Positions 22,226 through 33,982 of a stretch of 64,000 bases of DNA are shown here, one piece after another. Below the pieces are notes generated by a model. That model did not search any database. It was not told where the DNA came from and worked only from the letters and a program-made list of their open reading frames with translations. Position 1 is the stretch's first letter, and every line of letters starts with the position of its first letter. The position numbers and the translations under genes were made by a program. The stretch lies in assembly GCA_023014335.1 (NCBI GenBank), contig JAECYW010000020.1, positions 558,001 to 622,000 of the forward strand, read 5' to 3'. Source of the stretch: Galerina marginata. Lineage: Eukaryota; Basidiomycota; Agaricomycetes; Agaricales; Galerinaceae.

Positions 22226-22448
22226 AGGTCTCTGGGAGAATTACATTGTTTTGACGGGTGGTTATTTCTTCGAGAATTCAAGGACGTGGAAGTTTTGCGC
22301 AAGTTTCCCGGTAAATAATCTATTTCTGTCATAGATAGATGTACGTAGAGTTTCCTTGTCCGAGTTCCGTTCCCTCCAACACATTTAGCAGCGTCAAACG
22401 TAAATATTATGTGGTTGGAAGTGTACCGTAAATATCGTATTTTACTAA

Positions 22449-24954
22449 CTAAAGCGGCGTATCCCCTGAGTCGATGTACCTAGTGATGGCGTCCCTTGTA
22501 AGTTTGGTTTTATAGGGCCAGTCCTGACAACGGCTGGAAAATGAATGACAAGACGCATAGTCAACCAACTCCTTCGAATAAGCTGATCGCTCCAGGAGCC
22601 GACGGAAGCACCATAGTAACCACCGAAATACTCGTGATCGACAATGGTCATCGTTTCCGGTGAGTAACTTGGTAAGAGCTGCCGGAGGGTAGAATACAAC
22701 ACTCTCCTTTTTCCATAAATGCCTCTTACACCTCCTTAAGGTCCTGTCATTCGGCCCAAGAATCTTTCTCCAGATCCATGGCCTATTCCTGCGTATACCT
22801 TGTATGTGAGAGTCCTGTTTCCGGGGGGGTATTAGCGACCTTTCGTTGCACAAGATCTTGAGACAATAGAGCGCGGCAATGGCGTAGCGTTCGCCATTGA
22901 GTGCCAGTGCTCCAGATCGTGAGGGATCCTGAAGAAATGTACGAACCAGCCGGTCAAATTGTCGACAGGGCAGGAACAGAGGGCTTGCTAGGGTCTCACA
23001 GAGGCATAGTGCGACCACGTCTACGGTGCTGGATGGTGAGAAGAGGTCTTCTACATCTTGGTGTATCGGAGGATAGGTATGGATTTCCTCCCTGCTGCAC
23101 GGATGATGAAAATACTCGGCGCCTATGCCCACTAGAGCAACAAGGAAGGTTTGACAACTAGCAGCGTAATACTTTCCCAAATGGGCCAACATGTACTCGT
23201 CCAATAGCTTCTGAATTGGGATGAGCACAGGTTTGACGTCCTTCTGAAAGCAAGGCTAAGTATACCGTAACCGACGATGGACGGGAAGGCTCACTAGACA
23301 ATCCCGCAAAAACTGAATCGCTCCAACTTGACTCCAGCCAGTGCTTTGTTCAGACCACCTCCTTGAAAGAGTAAGCAGAGAAAAATCTGAAATTTGTCGC
23401 TGGAGCCCAGGTGTCAAGCTTGCGCCGTTAAGTAGATGCGGTAGTTCATAGTACCATCTATATGGTGGCACAACCTCTGCAACTCACCCCCGTTGGTGAG
23501 CATGAAATTTGTGGTAGGTAACGGGAACCTACCTAAGCCATTGAGGATTGCGAAATATCGCTCTGCCAAAGATGCACGCCTAAGGTCTGGTTGGATATAG
23601 AAGACATTAGAACGCGCCTGATCGAGGAGAAAGTCGGAGAATGATGAATGGATGATCTTCACTTCAAGCATACTTGCAATGTTGCTGGAAAAGCAAACAA
23701 CAGCTGCCAGGTCAGACAATGCAATGTGAACGTCCCCTTCCTCAAGGGACAGGACAGCCTCCACAGTAGACACTGAACACAAAGAGGTAAACAGAGGGAA
23801 AGCCAAGATATCTAGCACTTGTTCAATGTCTTCTGCATCCACGGAAGAAAGGATATGCGTATACAACTCGTCTAGCTCGGAGAATGGATTTTGGCCTTGA
23901 GATGGACGCAAGCCGAGAAAAGTATCCAGTCGGTGGTTAGGACGGTGGCGGCGGGAAGATATATACTTGATTACCGTGGACGCATATATAAATTGCCCAC
24001 TTGCCTTTCGCACCAAGGTATCGAGAATATCTGGAAGAGGCCAGGGGGGAGGCAGGTAAGCACGCATTGGATGAGACTCCTTCAACTCTTGAAATTGATC
24101 TTCGAGGAACACTTGGATGTCATGGTCGGGGAAAAAAGAGTCGTCAAGAGTCAGGCGAGAAAGGAGTCCATTGAAGGATTTGGATGAAAAAGCTCCTGAT
24201 AGATGGGATTCGGGACGACTGGCGACAAGAAATAGCAAGGGGAAGCGAGCCATCCTTAGGGCGTTTGTGATGGCCATGAGGATTGAGACCTGAACGTCGG
24301 GGACGGAACATTCGTCGAGTCCATCTATAATAACCACACGAGGGGAATCCGGGAACTGGAAGTAGCCCGAGTCGACCAGATTTTGAATGGGTTTCGTGAG
24401 GAGAGTGGAGAACTGGGCGTCGATGGAGAGCTTGAAAATGAGGGGATCTCTTGTTATAGCGCGGGTTATTGGTTCTTTAAGAGCTGGGATATGAAGGGCA
24501 GCATGGTAGGCGATAGTGGGTATGAGACTGTCAGCCTTATTACGGAATGGATCCGTCCTCAAGAAGAAGAAACTGGCGACGAGGCGCTTCTCTGCAGCCA
24601 AGCGTTCGGCCATCGATTGTGCGATCGCTGACTTCCCGACGCCTGGGCCTCCGTTCACCCACATCACAGGCTCGTTCGGATGCTCAGTTCCGTCGATCCA
24701 GTTGTGGATCTTCTCTAACACCTTCAGGCGTGTTTTTGGGTGACATTTCGGCGGATCGAATCGTTGACCTGAATTGTGGAACGCTGAGGGTGAGGCAGCT
24801 TGGACAAGTCGTTCGAAACCTCGAAGATTGTCAGCGTCGAGGTCGTAAGTTCGGCAGTATGAACCTTACCGATGGAATTTGAAGGCTCATGCAGGTGGAT
24901 TTCTTGGTTGAAAGTGCTTTGAGAGATCGTAAACTCCTGGCTGTTCTCGAACAT
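22449..24954 (-). CDS. NACHT-domain NTPase (NLR-like), copy 1, intact, 782 aa
   Basis: Minus-strand exons 24954-24870, 24819-23533, 23476-23295 and 23243-22449 total 2349 nt; introns are 50-56 nt with GT/AG ends. The N-terminal motif MFENSQEFTISQSTFNQEI is the short cap seen on many basidiomycete NACHT proteins. Then come GFERLVQAASPSAFHNSGQ, a CHPKTR linker, Walker A GGPGVGKS (85-92) and Walker B VVIIDGLDEC (190-199). These are followed by the ASRPESHL sensor and a helical region. No WD40, ankyrin or TPR repeats follow. Instead there is a C-terminal region of about 300 aa with conserved blocks DPSRSGALALNGERYAIAAL and RSAYSKELVDYASCHSFSS. NACHT NTPases act as cytosolic signalling switches; in fungi many are linked to non-self recognition. 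That role is inference here. Confidence 0.88.
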
Positions 24955-27900
24955 GGCTCTGTTTCAGAGCGTCAGGCTCGAAGTGCGGTATTCTAGATGG
25001 GAAAAATGCTATTGAACGGTTAGCAGGACGTGAAGTACGGATGTTGGGGGTTGAAGGACAAGAAGTGCAGCGCAATGGCTGTACAAGACTCGAACCGTTC
25101 CTTATATGACGAACGCCAATTTGTTTTCCACGCAGTCAAGTAGAACTGCTTTGGAACTATTTTCGACCATGCTGTGCGCGATCATAGCAGGTTTCCTCAC
25201 TAGGATATGTAGCAGTGCGCACACTGGCCTTCGCTCCAGGCTTCAACAAGAATAACCTCGATTTATATCTTGTTGGATACAACATTCCCCAGACGGAATC
25301 GATAGTTGGGTTTTAATGTAATATCGCGATGAAACTATACCTAAAAGGTCGGTCAGTATACCGAACGACAACAAAAATGCCTGAGGCACCTACGTTCTCT
25401 AGATGACGAGGATATCAACAGCAGATAAATTCTGAGAGGAAGCACAAATAACCCAGAGAATAATAGTGAAATGAGACCCACGCCTTATATCAATGTCCCA
25501 GAAGGTACGGTTGTAGCAGGCATATTATCAAGGCACGACGACCTAAGGTGAGGGAATACATGCAAGCGGAAAGGAGAATGCAGCATGAAAGGGCAGAAAG
25601 CGATCTGCGTTGACCGAGCAAAGTGAAGTAGGAAAATGAGAATCCAAGAATTAAATCGAACGAGAGGCATGTCGCGTACGACGGTAGTAGACTCTTGCTT
25701 CACTTCTTGTTCATCACCGTCAGCAAGCTCGACGGTCCGATTCGACCTGCATGACCGTTTCATCGATACACACCAACCTATAGGGATAGCCCACTCAATT
25801 TGAGGTCACATCGTAAAATCCGCCAAACTCATCAATCACAGGGTGGCAAACAAATGGTCCGACCTGCAGTGTTTGCTTGAGGGCTTTCCCACTGATCAGG
25901 GTCGCCAACGATAACCTACATGATCAACCTCCCATTTGAGAGTACCAAGGCAAGGTCGTAAATGCCGAGGGCGGAGGCGAGTTGCAGGTCAGTACGAATG
26001 ATAGTGACACCTAGGGAATGTCAGGTTTGTGCAGCTTTCGTTCGGTATTGTAAAGCTTACTGTGGCCCCAGAAATCCGGGCTTCCAATGAGCAGCGAGCC
26101 CAGTGAAACTTCGCAAGTTCCATCATGTTAACCCGCCCAAAACCCGCCATTTTTGGAGTGGGACTGTAGAATCATAAAAACCCTAGCACAAGAGAAGAGA
26201 GCGCCGGAAGACGTAGATGTTTCCCCGCCGTCGACAGCTAGACGCAGTTGAGAACAAAGAATCTTCCAGCGTACGAACTCCCCGGCAGCGCAAATCTCTT
26301 TGACATATTGCTTGTCGTCCGTTGGTTGTCCGGTGGATTAAAATTGACGGTGGAGATGCCTAGCGAAGGAGTTGGTCACTACAAATATTATGGGTGACCA
26401 CACTTATAGTAAGTTACGAGTCAAGGTAGATCGCGGTCAGAGATGGTCGAAGTTCATAGCAGTGAGTCGTCCGACAGTTTTTGAGTTTTAGCCCCACGCA
26501 CGTGAGGCGGAAACCATTATGTAACGCTCGAAACGAACCCGCAAGGGAATTGGTTCGCTTCCATTCCTCTCACCACCACTTGAACGTTGAACGTTGAACC
26601 TTCGTCGTCGTCGTCTCCGCCGCCGCTCTTTACCACCACCTAGCCACTGCCATTTGTCCATACCCCCTCGTCGTCCCCGTGCCCCTTCAATTGAACGCCA
26701 CCAACGTTTCCATCGCGTGTCAGACGCGCCGCTCGACCGTGTCTTCGTCAACGCGCCCTCCTGCCACGTTTGGCGACGCGTCTGTGGCATTAAAAGTATA
26801 TTGGGTGGTACTTTAGGGCTGATTTACAAGAATTAGAGCTTTCGGCTGCGTGCCACGGGTTTAGGGACAAGTGCCACCTCCCTAGACATGTAGATAGATA
26901 CCTTCGGATGTGGCCATTAAACTTCTCTTCCAGGCCCTATCTTTCTTGTATGCTATGAGTTATTTAATGACTACCATCTTGCTATTTTTTACATGATATT
27001 GATTACTTCCCCCCCTTATTTAAAATCTGAAGGCATGAATGTATTAACAATACAGGTTTATTTCGGGACTCTAAGCAAAGAATGTGCCACACTCGCAAAT
27101 GAACTGGTTCGGTGAAATGAGTGTGTTACATAATGCATGTGACGACGACCAGAAGCTTCAACTTTCGGCAGTTTTGTGTTACCTGCACGTGACCCTTCTA
27201 AACGCGACGCGACCTCGGTGCCTTAATTGACTTGTAATTGACAGTGATTCCATCATGATCAGTTGGCACTATCGTGGCCGATAGGATGCCAACGGGACTG
27301 GATAGATATTGCAGCTACAATGTCCCAGAAAGCGAGGCAAACCCGATCTTTTCATTTCCTAGATGATTTAACATCGCAAGGGGACACGACAGTGAGGGCG
27401 TTGACTAAGTAAATACCAGTTTTTCGAAAGAACCTCATGATACACAGGGGGGGGAAATTTGAGTTTAGCTTCGTTCTCGTACTTCACAACGCCAATGGTG
27501 CACCGGAAGAAATGATAGCCGGGCTACATAGACTGCCGCTCGACCCCCATGAGATCTCATTCATTGAAAGGCGGTGAACATTCTGATAACAACCTCACGA
27601 TAATGATATATGTAGGAGTCCTGTGCTTCTGCTGGTATTTTGAGAGTTTGCCAGAACATGAGGTGGATATTAAGGAAGAAATTCTACTGCTTCCCCACGT
27701 TTTAAAGGCCCACAGAGAACGAGCTCTTCACCGTCGCTATGTTTAGTTGTAAAGCTTCGTGATACTCTGCGTACTTATTGGTACCATCGTGTTGCATCCT
27801 ATTTTGGGCGACTTTGTGGGCAGGGTACATTTTTTTTCTGGCATGATAAAAGTTGGAACTTAGGGCACAGCGTGTCTTCATTCTTCCAAGGGATTGTGGG

Positions 27901-28438
27901 CTAGAATTGTAAGTTTATTGTAAACCTGTCAGTGTGTGACGCTGTGGGGAAAGTTCTTTATTCTTTGAAAACATTGTGGGCTAGTACGTGATCAATTTAA
28001 AAATTGTAGGCACTGCGTTTCTTCATTCTTTCAACAAGTTGTGGGCAATTCCCTGACGACGCTGCTTTCTCTTTACGGCACCGCCTTGTTTTCTGGAATG
28101 CGGCCCTGGTAAGCTTTCATTTATTGCTTATAAAGAAGACATAATAAAAACAAAAACAAGGCGACATGATCTGGCAAGTCCCTATAATTGTCGGTGAGAT
28201 TGGATCGGCGGCGCCTGTTTGGGAGAACGTGCGAAAGCTGATAACGCTTGGTATATAAGCTGGACGGACTCGAGTCGATAATCCCGTCCTTGCCCTATGT
28301 CAACAGTTGCCCATTCCGTCGATATAACGCCTATTGGTAGGTGGATTTTTGCACCACGCAGCCTGGACTACCACATTGTCTTATATCATTTCATAACTGA
28401 TTATCTGTTTAGCTCTGGGAAATCCACCTCAATCCCGG
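24955..28438. other. 5' flank of NACHT copy 1 and duplicated tail; no supported gene
   Basis: About 25.0-25.9 kb is repeated upstream of NACHT copies 2 and 3. About 26.15-26.46 kb and 27.17-27.98 kb match 49.18-49.40 kb and 50.64-51.49 kb behind copy 3. A frame on the minus strand (25763-25485) has relatives in the other copies (ELADGDE, RFNSWILIF), but it is not spliced convincingly. GC-rich Arg frames at 26.5-26.8 kb look like composition artefacts. A motif TTCATTCTTYCAA followed by TTGTGGGC recurs near 27880 and 28020. Confidence 0.55.
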
Positions 28439-29800
28439 ATGATAAAGGAACGGAGGGAACGGGAGGAGGACGACTTGATAATGGACCATTTCTCGCTGAA
28501 CGACTGTCGTTTGGTGCCTGGTACCAATGATATAGAAGCCATGGCAGGCTCCACCACTTTCTTGTACCAAGCAGATGATACGCGCTACGAAACCGGATTT
28601 TCCATTACCGTCTCTTATTCGTGGAATGAGGGCGATGCTAACTGTGTAGAAAATCAGGCCTTGCAAACTGAAAGTCATCTTGATTTGAAAATATTCCGAA
28701 ACGAGGTACGCACGCTTTCCAAATACCGCGATCTGACTAACTACATTCCCCTGGATTGTGGCGTACAGATACTCAATAAAATCGATAACTTGCTGCCTGT
28801 TTCCTCCATTGAAATTGAGACTGTCAACGGGACCTTAGACGTTTCTGTCCTGCCGAGAAATTTACCTAAAGAGAAGGTGTATCCTCATATTCCTGACACG
28901 TTGGCCATAGTTCCGCGTGTCGCACTCTCTCTTCTCCGAAAATGCCCCGTGATGACTTCTCATTTTCACATCGATATCGTCACCATAGCTGGAGACCCCA
29001 CAGGACCCCAGTACGTGTTCAAGAGGTATGAAATACCCATAGATCGAGAAGATCGACCGATGAGCGCTCTCCTTTCTGAGGTTGAACATCTCAACCGCCT
29101 CCAATCGCCTTATATTATCAAACCCGTCTTCCTTGTAACCGACGACTCGAATTCCGGGTTTCGTGGATACCTGATGCCTTTCATGCCTGCAGGAACATTA
29201 ACCGATGTATTCGACGACCTCTTATTAGAAGGAACTACAGATCAGAGCTCGATGCTTGAACCCGTGGTCCTGCGTCCCAAGTCGTTACAGACCTTCTCTC
29301 GGGTCAGCGGTGAAGATGCAACTTCTATAATACCCTCCATTTCGAAGCTCAGCTGGTCGCTGAAACATACCTGGTCTATCGAAGCCACCAGCGGTGTTGT
29401 CGCTCTTCATGATAGTGGCATTTGCAGCGGCGACATCAAACTAGACAATATTCTCCTTGGCCGAGATGGCCACCTGCAGCACATCGATATCGCACCTCAG
29501 GATGGATACACCGAGCTTTACGTCGCTCCTGAATTTGAGGTGACAGAGTCTGGTATGGTCTTTCCACTGACCAGAGCAAGAGATATATTTGCTCTCGGCA
29601 TCGTGCTATGGCAGATCGCAGAGGAGTTTGGGAGATTTGAGAGAGAGGATCTATCCGAACCACCCAGTTTTGTATGGAGGGATGGCCAAGGGTCCACGCC
29701 TCAATGGTATCGAGACCTGGCTGATAGTTGCATCGCAAGGGACGTGGACAAACGGCCATCTGTTAGGCAGATTTTGGATGTATTGCAAGCCGAACAGTAG
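28439..29800 (+). CDS. Protein kinase-like protein with altered HRD and DFG motifs, 453 aa
   Basis: This is a single-exon frame; the ATG at 28481 (Met15) is an alternative start. Residues about 190-450 follow a protein-kinase fold. They include VFKRYE (Lys195 in the VAIK position), SEVEHLNRL (Glu214), a hinge-like GYLMPFMPAGTL, the catalytic loop CSGDIKLDNILL (Asp332, Asn337), HIDIA (Asp350), VAPEF (363-365), DIFALGIVLWQI and DKRPSVRQIL. HRD is replaced by SGD and DFG by DIA; both Asp residues and the Lys, Glu and Asn are retained. No Gly-rich loop is evident. Whether it phosphorylates or acts as a pseudokinase is open. The N-terminal 180 residues are unrecognised. It lies between two direct repeats (27.27-27.59 and 30.00-30.29 kb). 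Confidence 0.75.
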   Translation: MIKERREREEDDLIMDHFSLNDCRLVPGTNDIEAMAGSTTFLYQADDTRYETGFSITVSYSWNEGDANCVENQALQTESHLDLKIFRNEVRTLSKYRDLTNYIPLDCGVQILNKIDNLLPVSSIEIETVNGTLDVSVLPRNLPKEKVYPHIPDTLAIVPRVALSLLRKCPVMTSHFHIDIVTIAGDPTGPQYVFKRYEIPIDREDRPMSALLSEVEHLNRLQSPYIIKPVFLVTDDSNSGFRGYLMPFMPAGTLTDVFDDLLLEGTTDQSSMLEPVVLRPKSLQTFSRVSGEDATSIIPSISKLSWSLKHTWSIEATSGVVALHDSGICSGDIKLDNILLGRDGHLQHIDIAPQDGYTELYVAPEFEVTESGMVFPLTRARDIFALGIVLWQIAEEFGRFEREDLSEPPSFVWRDGQGSTPQWYRDLADSCIARDVDKRPSVRQILDVLQAEQ

Positions 29801-31199
29801 GTCTCGCATAGCCAATCCATCGAATGCACACCAGCAACGACTAGAGTTGATAGCAGCAAATAGTGGTTGAGTAGTGACAGTAGCGGTAGTGGTAGCGAAT
29901 TATATCAAGACGGCAGTCAGAGTCGTTTCAATTGAAGTTCAGATTTCATTTGAAGGGATTCGGCAGATTTGTGTTGCCTTTATTGATTCCATTATGCCAA
30001 TATCGTGACCAATAGGATGCTAAAGGGATTGGGTAGCTATTATACCTACAGCCTCCCAGAAGTCCAAGGAAACCAGGTCTTTCCTTTCCATCTCCTAGAG
30101 TAATTTAACAACCCAACGGACACGGCATCGACTGGATACTAGTTTGTTGAAGGACTCCCCATGATTCTCATTCGATCTTGTTCTCGAACTATACGACGCC
30201 GATTGTTCACTGCGAGAAATGATGGCCTAGTTACATCGACTGCGGCACAGCGCCTATGGGATCTCATTCATTGAAAGGTGGTATGGATTCCTTGCTACTT
30301 CTACATCCTAACAGCCGTTTTCCGCGCCCGAGGAATATCTCGCCGGGGAGTGTTTTGACTGAGCCTGGCCGTGGCTAGTTTTTTGGTTCGTTTTTCCGGC
30401 ATCATTGTCAAGCTAATGAGCCTAGACTCTCTACTAAATATTGAACTTTAAGTTCAAGGAATCAAGAAATCGTCTGTGGTTGGTTGTACTATCTGCCGAT
30501 CTTCTACTTGCCTGCCTGGCTAGTTTGACCGAATACTCGAGTAGGCTTTTTCTTTCTTCGTGGAACTTGAGTATTGGAATTCGAGAAACCTTCATTATTC
30601 ACAAACGCAGTTCATCAAATTATTCACGAGTTGTGAGTTTTTCTGCGTTTGTGCCAACGACTTGAGGAGGACAAATCTCAGTAATATTGACCAATCAATG
30701 GCACCAGGCAGCTAGATGTATCGTACTGCAAGTAGATGTCATGCGAGAAAACTTGCCGAAATAGGAATGGGAAGCTCGCCAGTTTAGAGCCGTAGAAAGT
30801 ATGGCTTTGATAGAAATATCGAGGTAAAATGGTATATCCTGGTGCTCGCAGTTCTAGTCCTCTCGGCTTTAGAGACATGTCACTCGGCAACCCCTCAAGT
30901 GGTCGTTAGACGCTGTTCTACGAAATTTGAAGGTTTCTAGAATGAAAATTCAAACGACAGAATGTACCTAGAAGTGCCTTATTCCAAGGCGGGTCTGAGC
31001 ACGGCACACGTTGACGCCAATGACGTTGGACGACCAAACAACCATCGTTTTGCCATAAAACGAACAACGAGCTGTTGGAAAACTCAGCGAAACTTCCACA
31101 ACCTCGCCTTTCCAGAAGTAAGAACACAAACCTCTAGTCATGAGTTGATGTTTTGCTAACGCCGTTTCCGGTGCCTTCAGGGAACCACCACAAAAACAA
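29801..31199. other. Intergenic; holds a second copy of the 27.3-kb repeat
   Basis: About 30000-30290 repeats 27265-27590 (ATCGTGRCCRATAGGATGC at the start, GGGATCTCATTCATTGAAAG at the end) and 50740-51110. Frames at 30441-30665 and 30962-31159 are short and unsupported. The 200 bp before 31200 are the likely promoter of the secreted glycine-rich protein gene. Confidence 0.5.
30600..30653. repeat. Short inverted repeat (hairpin)
   Basis: CACAAACGCAG (30600-30610) pairs perfectly with CTGCGTTTGTG (30643-30653) around a 32-nt loop. No function can be assigned. Confidence 0.6.
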
Positions 31200-31997
31200 A
31201 TGAAGATCTTCGTAACAATCTCCGTCTCCGCCTTGCTTGCCGCTAACAGCGGCATGGCATTGCCCACCCAAGGAAAAGTACAAGAAAGCCAGCTTATCGA
31301 GCGTGCAGACGAGTTCTACGGCCCGCCCGGGTTCCTTCGTCCCTTTACCAGTGGACCCGTCCGACGCCCTTTGAACATCTTCCGTCCGGACCTCCTCCCT
31401 TTCCTTTTCCCGCGCCCGCCGCGCCGTGCTGGATTCGTCCCGTTCCGCGGAGGCTACAGCGGGATCGGCAAAGCGGGAAAAGGAGCCATCACTGCACCGG
31501 GATGGACCGGCGCGACTGCTGTGAGCTCAGCCAAATTAACCAGTAGTACGAACCCAGCAGGAAGTGGAGCGGCTGGCGCGGCATCTGCCGGTGCTGATGC
31601 GGGGAGTGGAACTGGAACTGGAACTGGAACCGGAAGCGGCGCGGGTGTTAGTGTGAGCGGGGCGAATGGAGGCACCAACACTGGTGGAAGTGGGGCTAAC
31701 GGCGGTGCAATCTCTGTAGGCGGTAGCGTTGGTGTTGGAAGTGGGGCGACCAGCGTTGATGGGGCTAATGGGGGTACTAACACCGGCGGGAGTGGGGCTA
31801 ACGGCGGGCAGATCTCTGTAGGCGCTGGAATTGGAGATGGGGGCGTCGGTGTTGGGCTTGATGTTGATGGGGCTGATGCCGGGCTCAACATAGGCGGCGA
31901 TGGGGCGAACGGTGGGAGTATTAAGCTTGGTCTACGCGAGGAGGGCCAGTGGATCCCACTGTATAACGAGGGGCTCTCTGCTGACTTGGTTGATTAG
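31200..31997 (+). CDS. Secreted glycine-rich repeat protein, 265 aa
   Basis: A single-exon frame starts with a clear secretory signal (MKIFVTISVSALLAANSGMA; cleavage predicted near residues 20-22). A Pro/Arg/Phe-rich linker (about residues 38-90) follows. From about residue 120 the protein is Gly, Ala, Ser and Thr with polar repeats. The module GANGGTNTGGSGANGG plus ISVG occurs twice nearly identically and a third time diverged (DGADAGLNIGGDGANGGS). A TG dipeptide run (GTGTGTGTG) precedes them. There are no Cys residues in the mature part and no GPI signal; the C-terminus is acidic (EGLSADLVD). The composition suggests an extracellular structural, adhesive or matrix protein, by inference only. 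The repeats also leave an open frame on the opposite strand, which is a shadow. Confidence 0.75.
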   Translation: MKIFVTISVSALLAANSGMALPTQGKVQESQLIERADEFYGPPGFLRPFTSGPVRRPLNIFRPDLLPFLFPRPPRRAGFVPFRGGYSGIGKAGKGAITAPGWTGATAVSSAKLTSSTNPAGSGAAGAASAGADAGSGTGTGTGTGSGAGVSVSGANGGTNTGGSGANGGAISVGGSVGVGSGATSVDGANGGTNTGGSGANGGQISVGAGIGDGGVGVGLDVDGADAGLNIGGDGANGGSIKLGLREEGQWIPLYNEGLSADLVD

Positions 31998-33406
31998 GCG
32001 ATAGCTTTGGGATCGGGATCAGCGTAGAAGCAGAGAGCAAGTAGAGTCGATTGAGTATGTAGTGTGCACGCTAAGTTAGAGTGTTCTAGTCCTCGATGTT
32101 CGAAATAGCGAAATTGAAAGACGTTTTGCGTTGACTTCCAATGCTACTGATGACGTTGTTTGTTAAAATGGGATAGATTGAGAAATGGTGTCCTTTTCTG
32201 GATAGAAACTTGGCCTTGGGTCGATTCTTTGGCGTGTTTTTTTACTCTAGTAGTAGTTGTAGCAAGCGATCATATGGAAGACGAGAGCAAGACGCCGATC
32301 CAAATCCTAGGCCGGCGGGGTCTGGACGCAAGCCAAAAGAAATCAGCGAGCTGGTCCATCTTCTTTACGGAAGCTTGGAATGGTTTCTACTGTTCCAAAA
32401 GGCCAGGAAGTTAAAGAACACATTTGTATTCGAGATGGAAACACGCACTTGGATAATTGCTCTAAAACTTGAGCACGACAGGGCGAAGGAAACTGGCGTT
32501 GAAAAATCTCTATGGGTAGGAAGTCAAAACGGTATGAATAATGATAATAAATGTACCAGAAAGCAAGCTTGAAATTTGAAGCTGGCGACGTGGAAGCGCT
32601 GTACTTGGGTGCTTTGAGTGAAACGGAAAGCGGAGAAACAAGAAACGAGAAATAAAACTGGGATGGGTGGTGTAACTTTGCCTTGTCGTTCGCCCTCCAG
32701 TTGGAGTGTCGGGTTTCAAAGAAGATACGCGACTGGTCGGATGCAGATGACTCGTTGAGTGAAGTTCGGGATAAGAGGAGTGCATAAGTCAGAGTAGGAA
32801 GGGGAAAGAAACCAGCCCGAACGAACCGGGTTTGACGGATGGAATAACATCGATTGTACTCATGCTGGTACTGCTGCAGTGCGAGAGCGGAAGTGAATGG
32901 AGAAGTGGTACTGAAAAGGCGGATAGCTAGGGGTGTTACTTACTAAGTTATGTTTTAACTTTTGGTCGATCTTGGGGTTTGAGTAAATAAGCGGTTTATC
33001 CGATGACGCGATCAACTTGAGCATCGTAAGCTGTCGTACGCGATTTCGGGTAGGGGTAGGCCATATTATGGCCTATCTTCAGCGAGCGTTTATGTCCGAA
33101 GTTGATCAGAGATACATACTTGGGCACCGTGTACTCTCCCGGTGGTCTGCAGCGATGATCTCTCAAAATAGGACGGTGAAATATCCATGACATCGAAGGC
33201 TAATTGAGATTGGGTAATTAGAGGGGGCTAATTGCAATCCAAGATTAACTTGACAGTGAAGTTGACACGAACATCGACTGAGAGGGTTCGGATGACTGGC
33301 TCGGAGATCTGGTTCTGCCAAGTTACGGGGATGGAACATAAGTCTGTAGTGTGAGGCGTTGGGGTCGAAAACGCCGGTGGTACGCCCGGTAAATGTTATC
33401 TCCAGG
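31998..33406. other. Intergenic, start of Z-W module copy A
   Basis: No supported gene. From about 32810 the sequence is paralogous to 41300 onward and, inverted, to DNA ending near 61740 (shared phrases GGTGTTACTTACT, TTTTAACTTTTGGTCGATCTT, CGACAGCTTACGATG-like complements). This marks the left boundary of module copy A. Confidence 0.5.
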
Positions 33407-33799
33407 TTAAGTTGTTAACAGAAGGCTGAACTCCAAGGGCATAGGATATCGCCGACCGTTAGGGTACGGTGGGGCGGAAAACAAGCGGAAAGAGCGTTGG
33501 AATCCAGAAGAATAAATAGAACTGAACCGTCTAGAACAAGGCCAAAGAGAACGCAAAAGAACGGCGTCGAAGGGAGGCCAGCCATTTAGCGTCATCTTTA
33601 GTTTCCGATATTGTAGTCGAATTCGGTTCTTAGTATATTTCTGGAACAAAAACGAGTAGCCAGCGGTCCAGGTGACGTGGACAAGCATAATGAAGGCGTC
33701 GTGGGTGACAGAGATCGCCGACTCCAAGCCCAAGGAAGCCGGTAGCTGAGTGAGAATTGAATTATGACACGAGAAGGAGAGAAAAGTCGCAGTCTTCAC
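33407..33799 (-). pseudogene. Z gene, copy A (conserved unknown protein), premature stop
   Basis: The minus-strand frame carries SAISVTHDAFIMLVHVTWTA, then GYSFLFQKYTKNRIR, KLKMTLN and RRYP, all shared with copies B and C. It stops at LLTT-TAA, where copy B reads ACT TTA (Leu) and continues for some 70 further codons. A short deletion also removes part of the DSGVPST segment. The protein family is not recognised. The gene faces away from W, sharing the intergenic region with it. Confidence 0.6.
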
Positions 33800-33982
33800 G
33801 CAAAACGTAGGCTAATCGTGGTCGTCATCGTCGTGGTAGAAACTTAAAGCTGATTGAAAATTGAAAAATATTGAAATTCCGTTTGAAAATCAGGCTCATC
33901 GAATCACGTGCCAAACAATCGCGTCAACGCTTCCTGGACCTTAGCCTATTCCAGGTTGAGCTCGACTTCATCGTCGCCCAGG

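Noticed and set aside
26488..26836. Arg-rich frames on both strands
   Set aside because: Driven by a (CGTCGT)n/(CCGCCG)n stretch; no family signal.
31454..31891. Pro/Ala/Thr-rich open frame on the minus strand
   Set aside because: Antisense shadow of the glycine-rich repeat gene; its periodicity comes from that gene's repeats.
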